Assembly (NCBI GenBank): GCA_027336365.1 | Contig: DAHWFY010000003.1 | Coordinates: forward strand, 1 to 51,121 | Reading direction: 5' to 3' | DNA length: 51,121 nt | Origin: Bacillota bacterium | GTDB lineage: Bacteria > Bacillota > Bacilli > Alicyclobacillales > Alicyclobacillaceae | Part shown: positions 1 to 7,231 of the stretch, in pieces | Numbering within the stretch: the stretch's first letter is position 1 | How the letters are laid out: each line of letters begins with the position of its first letter | Translations under genes and position numbers: made by a program | Notes under the pieces: model-generated | Seen by the model: only the letters and a program-made list of their open reading frames with translations | The model's database searches: none | What the model was told of the DNA's origin: nothing

Positions 1-545
1 ATTCTTTTCGGCAAGCTGTGGGCCGTGAAAACCACTGTGACCTGTTGGAAATTAGGGAATTCTGCGAGCGTCTGCTGAATACGTCGCTCCATAGTGTCCA
101 AGAACTCCTGTTGCATATGCCAATTATCCACATGCAACCATTCACATCCCTTTACAGTCTCGGCTGTGCGCTGATAATCCCCCACACTCATCGTGGAATA
201 ATGGGGTGCGAGGACCAAGGTTACGGCGCGTCGGATTCCTTCCTGCACCATGACAGCAGCGCTGTCGGTGATGAACGGAATGGTGTGTTTCATGCCTAAA
301 TATACCCGGTATGTGTGAGAATGCAACGCATCCAAGGCCTTCTGCAACCCATCGGACTGAGCCTGTGTAATCCTGTTGAGGGGTGAGACTCCGCCGATTG
401 CCTGGTAACGGTGCACCAGTTGTTGTAACAAGTGGGGGTCAGGTGGACGACCATGGCGAATGTGCGTATAGAATGTGCTCACCTCGTTGAGGTTACGGGG
501 TGTTCCATAGGCCATCAACAAAACCCCGGTCAAACTTGACGTCAC
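1..545 (-). CDS. hemH: Ferrochelatase, N-terminal part (runs off left edge)
   Basis: Inserts iron into the porphyrin macrocycle at the end of the heme pathway. I translated the minus strand from a GTG at 545 and the frame stays open to the window edge (181 codons). Family signatures appear in the expected order: MAYGTP near the N-terminus, then RYQAIGGVSPLNR, GMKHTIPFITD, and VVFTAHSLPKR at the edge, which carries the conserved active-site His. The GTG overlaps the hemE stop (ATGTGA), and an AAAGGGGA ribosome binding site lies inside the end of hemE, so the two genes are translationally coupled. Whether this is a protoporphyrin or coproporphyrin ferrochelatase cannot be decided from this part; Firmicute enzymes usually act on coproporphyrin III. 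Confidence 0.93.
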   Translation of the reverse strand, partial: MTSSLTGVLLMAYGTPRNLNEVSTFYTHIRHGRPPDPHLLQQLVHRYQAIGGVSPLNRITQAQSDGLQKALDALHSHTYRVYLGMKHTIPFITDSAAVMVQEGIRRAVTLVLAPHYSTMSVGDYQRTAETVKGCEWLHVDNWHMQQEFLDTMERRIQQTLAEFPNFQQVTVVFTAHSLPKR

Positions 546-1630
546 ATGGAATTTCCCCTTTCCGCAAGGCACTGGTGGCTGTACTCATGAACGTGATCAG
601 TCAGACGACGCAGGGTTTCAACACTGACGGGAGGGTGGTGGTGGACAACCCCATGACCCAGGTTAAAGATGAATCCCGGCTGTTGAACACCGTGCGCTAC
701 AATGTTTTCCGCCCGGCTAGCCATAACTGACCAAGGGGCTAACAGCATGGCCGGATCCAGGTTTCCTTGTATGGCGTGATTCGGTCCGATACGGCGACGT
801 GCCTCTGGGAGAGGTGTGCGCCAATCGATACCAATGACGGTTGCGCCGGTTTCGGCAAATGCAGGGAGAAGGTCTCCCGTATTAACACCGAAGTAAATGA
901 TGGGTACGCCCGTGTCGTGCAATTCGTGGAACATTTGTTGCATGCTGGGCAGAACGTAGTTTCGAAAGTCTTCTGGGGACAAGCTCCCCACCCAACTGTC
1001 GAATATCTGTACTGCTGCTGCACCAGCTTGAATCTGTGCTCGTAAGTAGTGGCCTATGGTGGTTCCCAATTTATTCATCAGGGTTTCCCACAAATCGGGC
1101 CGATTCCACATCATTTGCTTGGTGTGCAGGTAATTTCGGGAGGCCTGCCCCTCTATGAGGTAACTGGCTAAGGTATATGGGCCGCCAGCGAAGCCAATCA
1201 GCGGAACTGTTAGAGAGCGTTTCAGTTCCCGTACACTGTCTAGAACGTAGGGAAGACTATCCTCGGGATCGAAACCGTGCAAAGCCTGCACAGCTAGATC
1301 GGAGCGCAAGGGATGAGCAATCAATGGTCCTACGTTTTCCTGTATGTCAAATTCAACTCCCATTGCGCCCAGAGGGACCATGATGTCGGAAAAGAGAATG
1401 GCCGCATCCACATCCAGTTGCATCACCGGCAATTGGCTGACTTGCACACACAATTCAGGCGTGCGGCAGATATCCAAGAGAGAGTATTGCTCCCGGATTT
1501 TCCGGTATTCCGGCTGATATCGACCAGCTTGGCGCATGTACCACACGGGTGCCGCGTCGACGGGTTCACGTCGACAGGCCGCCAAGAAGCGTGAGTACTG
1601 GCCTGCAAAGGAGAAACTCAAATTTGTCAT
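542..1630 (-). CDS. hemE: Uroporphyrinogen decarboxylase
   Basis: Cytoplasmic enzyme that decarboxylates the four acetate side chains of uroporphyrinogen III to give coproporphyrinogen III. The 362-residue length is normal for the family. The substrate-binding signature MRQAGRYQPEYR lies near residues 32-43 and GFAGGPYTLASYLIEG near 147-162. I chose the ATG at 1630 over the TTG just before it because AAAGGAG sits 7 nt upstream of the ATG. The gene is followed without a gap by hemH, the usual Firmicute hemEH order, and has its own promoter divergent from the bacilliredoxin gene. Confidence 0.96.
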   Translation of the reverse strand: MTNLSFSFAGQYSRFLAACRREPVDAAPVWYMRQAGRYQPEYRKIREQYSLLDICRTPELCVQVSQLPVMQLDVDAAILFSDIMVPLGAMGVEFDIQENVGPLIAHPLRSDLAVQALHGFDPEDSLPYVLDSVRELKRSLTVPLIGFAGGPYTLASYLIEGQASRNYLHTKQMMWNRPDLWETLMNKLGTTIGHYLRAQIQAGAAAVQIFDSWVGSLSPEDFRNYVLPSMQQMFHELHDTGVPIIYFGVNTGDLLPAFAETGATVIGIDWRTPLPEARRRIGPNHAIQGNLDPAMLLAPWSVMASRAENIVAHGVQQPGFIFNLGHGVVHHHPPVSVETLRRLTDHVHEYSHQCLAERGNSM

Positions 1631-1753
1631 CAATAAACTCCTTTATACGGCAATTTGTCTCCTCACGAACATTGCAGCAACTGGTGTTGGCCCTTAGGCC
1701 ATGGGGCCGACTTCCCCCTGATTGACTGTTCTTCGATAGGATGTCCTCTTCAA

Positions 1754-1782
1754 GTTATACCTGCCCACTGAGCAGGTTGCAA
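1754..1782 (-). promoter_or_regulatory. Sigma-A-type promoter for hemEH
   Basis: On the minus strand TTGCAA (1777-1782), a 17-nt spacer and TATAAC (1754-1759) match the -35/-10 consensus well. The spacer holds the inverted repeat CCTGC-N7-GCAGG, which could be an operator. The predicted 5' leader is about 115 nt. Confidence 0.6.
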
Positions 1783-1834
1783 CTCATCACTTTGTTGGAG
1801 GATTAAAGAGGCGGGAAAATTTCATGACGCAAAA

Positions 1835-1864
1835 TTGTCACAGATGAGTTTGGGACGTTATAAT
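1835..1864 (+). promoter_or_regulatory. Sigma-A-type promoter for the bacilliredoxin gene
   Basis: TTGTCA (1835-1840), an 18-nt spacer and a perfect TATAAT (1859-1864) precede the gene at 1927. The predicted leader is about 55 nt. Confidence 0.65.
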
Positions 1865-1926
1865 AACATCAGTGATTCAATAGTCAATGCATTATGGTTT
1901 TTATTGGCGGATGGGAGGAAAAAATT

Positions 1927-2358
1927 ATGAGTCTAGAATTAGACTTTTACCAAATGATGGTTCAACCTATGCGGGACGAATTGACGCAGATTGGGTTTCG
2001 TGAACTTCGCAGTTCTGAGTCTGTGGACGAGGCTCTACAGGAGAAAAATGGCACTGCCCTTGTGGTGGTGAACTCCGTTTGCGGTTGTGCTGGAGGTATC
2101 GCTCGACCTGCGGTGGCCATGGCTCTGCAGCATCTATACAAACCCCAGCGTTTGCTCACCGTTTTCGCAGGGCAAGATAAAGAGGCAACTGCCCGAGCTA
2201 GAGAGTATTTTGTTGCCATGCCTCCCTCGTCTCCATCTATATTTCTTTTTAAAGATGGGTTACTGGTGGACCAATTGCACCGAAGTGACATTGAGGGTGC
2301 CGATGTGGAAGACGTCGCCACCAGGCTGAGGTCCATGTTTGATAAGTACTGCGCTTAA
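1927..2358 (+). CDS. brxB: Bacilliredoxin BrxA/BrxB family (DUF1094, YphP/YqiW)
   Basis: Thioredoxin-fold protein of 143 residues that, in Bacillus, removes bacillithiol from protein mixed disulfides. The family CGC motif is present in VNSVCGCAGGIARPA, with the two cysteines at residues 52 and 54. The start at 1927 is set by GGGAGG about 6 nt upstream; a longer frame begins at 1894 but lacks a ribosome binding site. It has its own promoter and is followed by a strong terminator at 2484-2515, so it is probably monocistronic. Family membership is clear; choosing between BrxA and BrxB is not possible from sequence alone. Confidence 0.9.
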   Translation: MSLELDFYQMMVQPMRDELTQIGFRELRSSESVDEALQEKNGTALVVVNSVCGCAGGIARPAVAMALQHLYKPQRLLTVFAGQDKEATARAREYFVAMPPSSPSIFLFKDGLLVDQLHRSDIEGADVEDVATRLRSMFDKYCA

Positions 2359-2420
2359 TAGGGGTTGTCCGGAAAGGAGCCAGAATTCTTCAGCACATTC
2401 CTTCGTTGTCGCCCAAAATG

Positions 2421-2465
2421 CCCCTTCATGGAATGTGAATTCATGCGGCTGTATTTACTGTTTAG
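2421..2465 (+). repeat. Family 1 repeat, right-half fragment
   Basis: Contains CCTTCATG joined directly to GAATGTGAATTCATG and TGTATTTACTG. This matches the right half of the copy at 17214-17282 but lacks the TGCCGCT/AGCGGCA hairpin, so it looks like a deletion derivative. A family 2 core, TGTCCGGAAAGGA, lies just upstream at 2366-2378. Confidence 0.6.
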
Positions 2466-2483
2466 CTTCGAGACATGTGTGAG

Positions 2484-2515
2484 CACCGGAATCCTTGGTT
2501 CCGGTGTTTATTTTT
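2484..2515 (+). terminator. Rho-independent terminator after brxB
   Basis: Stem CACCGGAA (2484-2491) pairs with TTCCGGTG (2499-2506) around a 7-nt loop and is followed by TTTATTTTT. Confidence 0.85.
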
Positions 2516-2590
2516 GCAAATCACGGTGAAGACGTTCGAAGTTGAGCAGTATGTTAAAATGATGAAGGGAAACAGCGGGGAGGGCCAGAG

Positions 2591-3262
2591 ATGCCGAAAA
2601 CCCACGGATTGGAACAATACTTGCAGGCAATTTACGTTTTAGGTGGGGAAGGGGAGTTGGTACTACCCTCCGTTTTAGCTGATTACTTGGATGTTGCCCG
2701 TCCAACGGTGACTCAAACTGTCGCACGATTGACCCATGCGGGTTTGGTATCCACCGCTGAAGGCAAGGGGCTCATCCTCACAGAACTGGGAATGCGCAGG
2801 GCTGAGATTCTTGTCCGTCGCCATCGACTGGTGGAGCGTTGGCTCACGGACGACTTGGGGCTAGACTGGGCATCGGCTCACTTAGAAGCGGGCCGTTTGG
2901 AACATGCCATCTCTCCCTTGGTAGAACAGCGTTTAGTGGAGCACTTGGGCTATCCCACCACCTGTCCTCATGGTAATGTAATCCCCGGTTCGGGGGCGGA
3001 TCAACAGGTTGGATTGCACTTGTCTTCAATTGTTCCACCTGCCCGCGTGCAAGTCATGAGAATCGCCGAAACTGCAGAAGAGGATCTGGACTTGTTACGG
3101 TTTTTACATCAAACCGGTTTTGTTCCCGGGGCTGTTCTGACCTTGCTGGACAAAAGCAGTCCTTACGAGGCGGGAATATCCGTCCAGGTGAATGACCATG
3201 TGTATGCCTTGGATGAGCACGTGGCGCAAAGGGTTATGGTATTGCTGATGTCTTCGGACTGA
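2591..3262 (+). CDS. DtxR/MntR-family metal-dependent regulator with SH3/FeoA-like C-domain
   Basis: Transcription factor of 223 residues. Residues 1-75 form a winged helix-turn-helix (VARPTVTQTVARLTHAGLV). Residues 80-120 are the dimer and metal region (RRHRLVERW; AHLEAGRLEHAIS), and residues 150-220 are an SH3/FeoA-like domain as in DtxR and IdeR. Aligned by eye to DtxR, the ancillary-site residues His79, Glu83 and His98 and the primary-site Glu105-His106 are kept, but Met10 is Gln and Cys102 is Gly. MntR has Asp and Glu there, so metal choice cannot be read off. The ATG at 2591 has GGGAGG upstream. No metal transporter gene is adjacent. Confidence 0.85.
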   Translation: MPKTHGLEQYLQAIYVLGGEGELVLPSVLADYLDVARPTVTQTVARLTHAGLVSTAEGKGLILTELGMRRAEILVRRHRLVERWLTDDLGLDWASAHLEAGRLEHAISPLVEQRLVEHLGYPTTCPHGNVIPGSGADQQVGLHLSSIVPPARVQVMRIAETAEEDLDLLRFLHQTGFVPGAVLTLLDKSSPYEAGISVQVNDHVYALDEHVAQRVMVLLMSSD

Positions 3263-3380
3263 GCAGAGCCTTGTCAGAAATCGGGCGGCCGGTCTGCCTC
3301 TAATTCCTGCCTGTCTAAACACATAAATGAAGTCCACTCCGGTCACGTTAAAGTTTGTGACGTGAAGGAGTGTTGGTACA

Positions 3381-4274
3381 GTGAACAAATGGAAACCAAT
3401 CGGCAGAACGATGTGCGCTGTTTGTTGCGGTGTGTTGGCGACATTCGCGCCGATGGCAGGAAATTCACTGGGACTTGGTAATTCAGCGCAATCGAGTTGG
3501 CAAATGATTGCCTGGGCGAGGGAGAACCGAGTGGTCGTGAACGCCAAGGCCGCCATTGTCATGGATGGCCACAGCAAGCAAGTGATCTACGGAAAAAATG
3601 TGGACCTGGCGCTGTATCCTGCGAGTACCACCAAGTTGATGACAGCCATCCTTCTGGTGACTCATTTGGACCCGAATCACCCGGTATATATTAGTCAAGC
3701 GGCCACTCGTCAAGCACGGGTACGCCTTGGACTGCCTGCAGGGACGGAAATCACAGCGGAAGACGCCCTCCATGCGGTGTTGATGAAAAGCGCCAATGAC
3801 GTGGCTTATGCGGTAGCGGAAACGGTGGGCGGGTCTCAAGCAGGATTCGCCCGCATGATGAATTTAAAAGCTAGGCTTCTCGGCTGTACGCACACGCGCT
3901 TCGTGACCCCCAATGGGTTGCATGACGATGACCATCAGACCACGGCACGGGATATCGCGCTCATTCTGAATGAGGCCATTCGTTATCCCCGCATTGTGGC
4001 AGCTATGGGAACACAACAGTACACCATTGCAGGCCGAACGATTCGCAACGGAAATCGCATGATGTACATGCGTCAGACTGGGTTTGGCACCGTGATTGGC
4101 GGTAAGACCGGTTACACGTCAAAGGCCATGTACTGCCTTGCGTTGGCCGTAAAACAGAATACCAATGTGCGCATCTCCGTTGTTTTAGGGGCCCCCAGAC
4201 GCAGCGCCATGTATCGAGAAACCTCCCGTTTGTTGGCCTATGCGCAAAGAGGTGCTCAAATTCAATTACGTTAA
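3381..4274 (+). CDS. D-alanyl-D-alanine carboxypeptidase (peptidase S11, DacF/PBP5-like)
   Basis: Exported penicillin-binding protein that trims the terminal D-Ala from peptidoglycan stem peptides. All three active-site motifs are visible: STTK (Ser82-Lys85), SAN (137-139) and KTG (242-244). Residues 1-35 look like a signal peptide (short basic start, then a hydrophobic stretch). At 297 residues the protein ends soon after the catalytic domain, so it lacks the C-terminal domain and membrane anchor of full PBP5. The GTG start at 3381 has GAAGGAG about 10 nt upstream. A sporulation role like DacF is possible but not shown; no spoIIA genes are next to it. Confidence 0.9.
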   Translation: MNKWKPIGRTMCAVCCGVLATFAPMAGNSLGLGNSAQSSWQMIAWARENRVVVNAKAAIVMDGHSKQVIYGKNVDLALYPASTTKLMTAILLVTHLDPNHPVYISQAATRQARVRLGLPAGTEITAEDALHAVLMKSANDVAYAVAETVGGSQAGFARMMNLKARLLGCTHTRFVTPNGLHDDDHQTTARDIALILNEAIRYPRIVAAMGTQQYTIAGRTIRNGNRMMYMRQTGFGTVIGGKTGYTSKAMYCLALAVKQNTNVRISVVLGAPRRSAMYRETSRLLAYAQRGAQIQLR

Positions 4275-4405
4275 CTGCACATGGTTTCTAATGTGAGTAG
4301 CAGGTTCAACAGCTCATCCCTACATGGGGACGAACCAACTGGGCATAGGGTAGCGTAGGCCCACCGGAGGTTAGAACGTAAGGCATGGGCCTTGGAGGGG
4401 TCCTG

Positions 4406-4645
4406 ATGTCGGAGAAGTCTGTCACAGTGGCTTACGTGTTGTGGTTTTTCTTTGGGTACGTTGGGGTTCATCGAATGTATTGCGGGCATATGGCCACAGG
4501 ACTGACAATGCTTGGCGGCGCATTGCTGGGGGGGCTTGACTTTTCACTGTGGGTGGGTCATCTCTCAGTACTGCTTGTGGGTATTTGGTGGTTGCTGGAC
4601 CTGTTTCTCACTGCAGGGATGGTGGAACCGGAAACTGACTTGTAA
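4406..4645 (+). CDS. TM2-domain membrane protein
   Basis: Small 79-residue protein with two hydrophobic segments (about residues 6-28 and 33-60) and the TM2 signature (FFFGYVGVHRMYCG), a family of unknown function. The ATG at 4406 is chosen because GGAGGGG ends 5 nt before it; the earlier ATG at 4385 lacks a site. It lies between the carboxypeptidase and dusB, with family 2 repeat sequence downstream. The 130-nt leader contains an inverted repeat AGGCCCA/TGGGCCT of unknown meaning. Confidence 0.75.
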   Translation: MSEKSVTVAYVLWFFFGYVGVHRMYCGHMATGLTMLGGALLGGLDFSLWVGHLSVLLVGIWWLLDLFLTAGMVEPETDL

Positions 4646-4653
4646 ACTCTATC

Positions 4654-4712
4654 AGTGCGTGTCTGGAAAGGGGTGCTGCCAGCCCGTGTGGGTTTTGGAC
4701 AATCTCCAGAAA
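4654..4712 (+). repeat. Family 2 dispersed repeat copy
   Basis: Begins GTGTCTGGAAAGGGGT and ends TTTTGGACAATCTCCAGAAA, matching the copies at 31981-32058 and 49232-49285 in order and spacing. It ends directly at the dusB ribosome binding site. Confidence 0.55.
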
Positions 4713-4723
4713 GGAGAATTTCA

Positions 4724-5707
4724 GTGATTAAAATCGGCAGTGTGATGCTGGAGCATCCCCTCATTTTGGCACCTATGGCCGGAGTTAGCAATCCCCCCTA
4801 CCGGAGAATTGCCCGAAGCCTGGGGGCAGCCATGGTGTGTGCGGAAATGATCAGTGATAAGGGGCTTGTCTACGGCAACAACAGGAGTCGCGAGATGTTA
4901 ACCGTGCTACCGGATGAACATCCGGTGAGTTTACAATTGGTAGGTCACGATCCCGAATCTATGGCTAACGCGGCGGAAATAGTGGCGCAAACCGAAGCAG
5001 ATGTGATTGACATCAACATGGGATGCCCCGTGCCGAAGATATATAAAAACGGTTCCGGAGGTAGTTTGGCTACCGACATTCGGCAGGCAGCGGCGGTGGT
5101 GGCCGCCGTTGTGCGGCATGTGAACAAACCGGTCATGGTGAAGTTTCGTATGGGTTGGGATGACCAACATGTCAATGCGGTGGAATTAGCTAAGGCTCTG
5201 GAACAGGTAGGGGCGCAAGCGGTGACCGTGCATGGCAGGACAGTGAAGCAATTGTACTCTGGGCGCGCAGATTGGGAAATTATTCGTCGAGTGAAACAAG
5301 CGGTGTCCATTCCCGTCATTGGCAACGGAGATGTGCGGACAGGTGCAGACGCCGTGCGTATGTTGCAGGAGACGGGGTGTGATGGAATGATGATTGGTCG
5401 AGGAGCTTTAGGGAATCCATGGATATTTCAAGAAATACGCTACTATCTAGAACAGGGTGAAGAATTACAGCCTCCGCACGCATCGGAAAGAATTTCTATG
5501 GCACTGGCTCATTTGTCAGCTCTTATAGAGCAAAAAGGCGAATGGACGGGCGTGCGTGAAATGCGCAAGCATGTGGGTTGGTACACCAAGGGGCTGCCCG
5601 GATCGACAACCATTCGGGAAGAAGTGAACCAAGCGGAGACTGCAGCCGAGATGGCAGAGCATCTACACAAATTTTTGGAAAAATTGACCGGACAGGCTGT
5701 GGGGTGA
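4724..5707 (+). CDS. dusB: tRNA-dihydrouridine synthase, DusB type
   Basis: FMN/NADPH-dependent TIM-barrel enzyme that reduces uridines in the tRNA D-loop. Visible motifs are LAPMAGVSNPPYRRI (residues 15-29), the catalytic Cys101 in DINMGCPVPKIYKNGSGG, KFRMGWDD, TVHGRT and MIGRGALGNPWIF. The 327-residue length is typical. The GTG at 4724 is chosen because AAGGAG ends about 7 nt upstream and the protein then begins just before the barrel; the open frame extends back to 4655 through repeat sequence. It converges with the MFS gene with only about 36 nt between them. Confidence 0.95.
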   Translation: MIKIGSVMLEHPLILAPMAGVSNPPYRRIARSLGAAMVCAEMISDKGLVYGNNRSREMLTVLPDEHPVSLQLVGHDPESMANAAEIVAQTEADVIDINMGCPVPKIYKNGSGGSLATDIRQAAAVVAAVVRHVNKPVMVKFRMGWDDQHVNAVELAKALEQVGAQAVTVHGRTVKQLYSGRADWEIIRRVKQAVSIPVIGNGDVRTGADAVRMLQETGCDGMMIGRGALGNPWIFQEIRYYLEQGEELQPPHASERISMALAHLSALIEQKGEWTGVREMRKHVGWYTKGLPGSTTIREEVNQAETAAEMAEHLHKFLEKLTGQAVG

Positions 5708-5743
5708 TTTCCGTGCCTGCCCGATTTGTCTCATTGTGCAATT

Positions 5744-6973
5744 TTACTGGATGACTTGCCTTTTCGTTTCTTGTCCTGCGCCCCACACAATCAGGAACCC
5801 CACCACCATGACAATGAAAAACAGCACAAACACTTGCGTGAAACCCAGGGCATGGGTGAGCATCCAACCAACTACCAGAGGTGCCAAAATAGAACCGGTG
5901 CGCCCAACTCCTGCCGCCCAGCCCATTCCGGATGCGCGGGCCTGGATGGGGAACTGTTCTACCGTAAACACATAAGTTCCGGGCCAAGCAGCCATGATAA
6001 AGTAATTCAAAAGTAGGCCAAAAACAATGAGCCACAAGGTGTTGGGTGCATAGCCGAATCCCAAAGCAGCCAGTGCGGTCAATGCCATGGCAGGTACAAG
6101 CGTGCGCTTGCGGCCCCATTTTTCCACCAGCCAGGCGGCCGTTAGATAGCCTGGAATCTGGGCAAGGTCCATGATAAGCACATATCCCAGACTATTGACC
6201 AACGAGTACCCCCGCATGGCCAACATGGATGGTAGCCACAATGCCATCCCATAAAAGACAAAATTCATGACAAACCACAAAAACCAAGTGACCGCAGAAC
6301 TACGCGCAATACCCTTAGACCAAAGGGTGCGAAATGACTCTCCCATGGTGGCCCGTTGGGGTAGAATAGAAAATTGTGGGGATTCCGGAAGAGTACTTCG
6401 CAATACGAGTACATACAGAGCGGGCAGGGCGCCAATTAGAAAGACTATACGCCACCCTAATGCGGGGATAATTAGGCGAGAAATAAGAGCTGCCGCCAGA
6501 GAACCGAATGCATAAAACATTTCCAGAAGCACGACTCTTCGTCCCCGTACCGCATCGGGAGAAGATTCCAACACATATGTGGTGGCAACTGGAAGTTCTC
6601 CGCCTAATCCAAACCCGACCAAAAAGCGTAATACCAAAAAACTACCCACTCCCCAAGCAAAAGCCGTCAATCCTGTAGCGATGCTGTAAATCAGGAGAGT
6701 CCACATGAATATGTTTTTGCGGCCAAATCTGTCGGCCAATTGGCCTGCCAGAGCGGATCCGACTGCCATTCCAACAAAGCCGAGGCTACCGAGTAATCCA
6801 GAAATTCCTGGTTGCAGATGCCATTGTTTAGCTAAAGCCACTAACACAAAACCCAACAGCCCCACATCCATGGAGTCAAACAAGAGTCCTAACCCAGACA
6901 CAGTGATGAGCCGGCTTGCCGATGGCGGACGAATCCTTACGGAATTTCTTACGAGGCTATCATTGATACTCAT
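5744..6973 (-). CDS. MFS transporter, NiaP/YceI-like
   Basis: Polytopic membrane transporter of 409 residues with 12 predicted segments. The sugar-porter-type MFS signatures are clear: FDSMDVGLLGFVL in TM1, GQLADRFGRKNIF between TM2 and TM3, and FGLGGELPVATTYVLE. The TM1 FDxMDVG pattern resembles the niacin permease NiaP (B. subtilis YceI) and aromatic-acid porters, so niacin or another small organic acid is the best guess, by recall only. The ATG at 6973 has a perfect GGAGGTGA 5 nt upstream; the earlier start at 6994 does not. No NAD genes are adjacent to support the substrate. Confidence 0.85.
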   Translation of the reverse strand: MSINDSLVRNSVRIRPPSASRLITVSGLGLLFDSMDVGLLGFVLVALAKQWHLQPGISGLLGSLGFVGMAVGSALAGQLADRFGRKNIFMWTLLIYSIATGLTAFAWGVGSFLVLRFLVGFGLGGELPVATTYVLESSPDAVRGRRVVLLEMFYAFGSLAAALISRLIIPALGWRIVFLIGALPALYVLVLRSTLPESPQFSILPQRATMGESFRTLWSKGIARSSAVTWFLWFVMNFVFYGMALWLPSMLAMRGYSLVNSLGYVLIMDLAQIPGYLTAAWLVEKWGRKRTLVPAMALTALAALGFGYAPNTLWLIVFGLLLNYFIMAAWPGTYVFTVEQFPIQARASGMGWAAGVGRTGSILAPLVVGWMLTHALGFTQVFVLFFIVMVVGFLIVWGAGQETKRQVIQ

Positions 6974-7088
6974 TGTTGTCACCTCCCTCACCACTCAACT
7001 GCCACATACCGACTTATGCGCTGGTGTGGGCGGGGGTGCCTGTCTGGTTTAGCGAGGCCAAAGAAGAGGGGAGAGGTAAGAAAGGAAT

Positions 7089-7156
7089 AGACCTTCATGC
7101 CGCTGTTAGCGGCACCAGCACGAAAGGTAAATCCACGCAATTGTAATGACTAAATA
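7089..7156 (+). repeat. Family 1 dispersed repeat copy
   Basis: AGACCTTCATGCCGCTG, the hairpin core TGCCGCTGTTAGCGGCA, then ACCAGCACGAAAGGTAAATC and a degenerate right end. It lies between the divergent MFS and addB genes, just upstream of the addB promoter. Confidence 0.8.
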
Positions 7157-7159
7157 GAG

Positions 7160-7189
7160 TTAGACGGGGGAACGCTTGTTTGGTATGCT
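7160..7189 (+). promoter_or_regulatory. Probable promoter for addBA
   Basis: TTAGAC (7160-7165), an 18-nt spacer and TATGCT (7184-7189), with TGG before the -10 as in extended -10 promoters. Moderate match. Confidence 0.45.
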
Positions 7190-7231
7190 GAAGGTAATAC
7201 AACTTCTTTGCTCATGGAAGGAGAGGGTTTA

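Noticed and set aside
5523-6119. 198-codon minus-strand frame across the dusB/MFS junction
   Set aside because: It overlaps both real genes in a different frame, has no ribosome binding site and a composition typical of a shadow frame.
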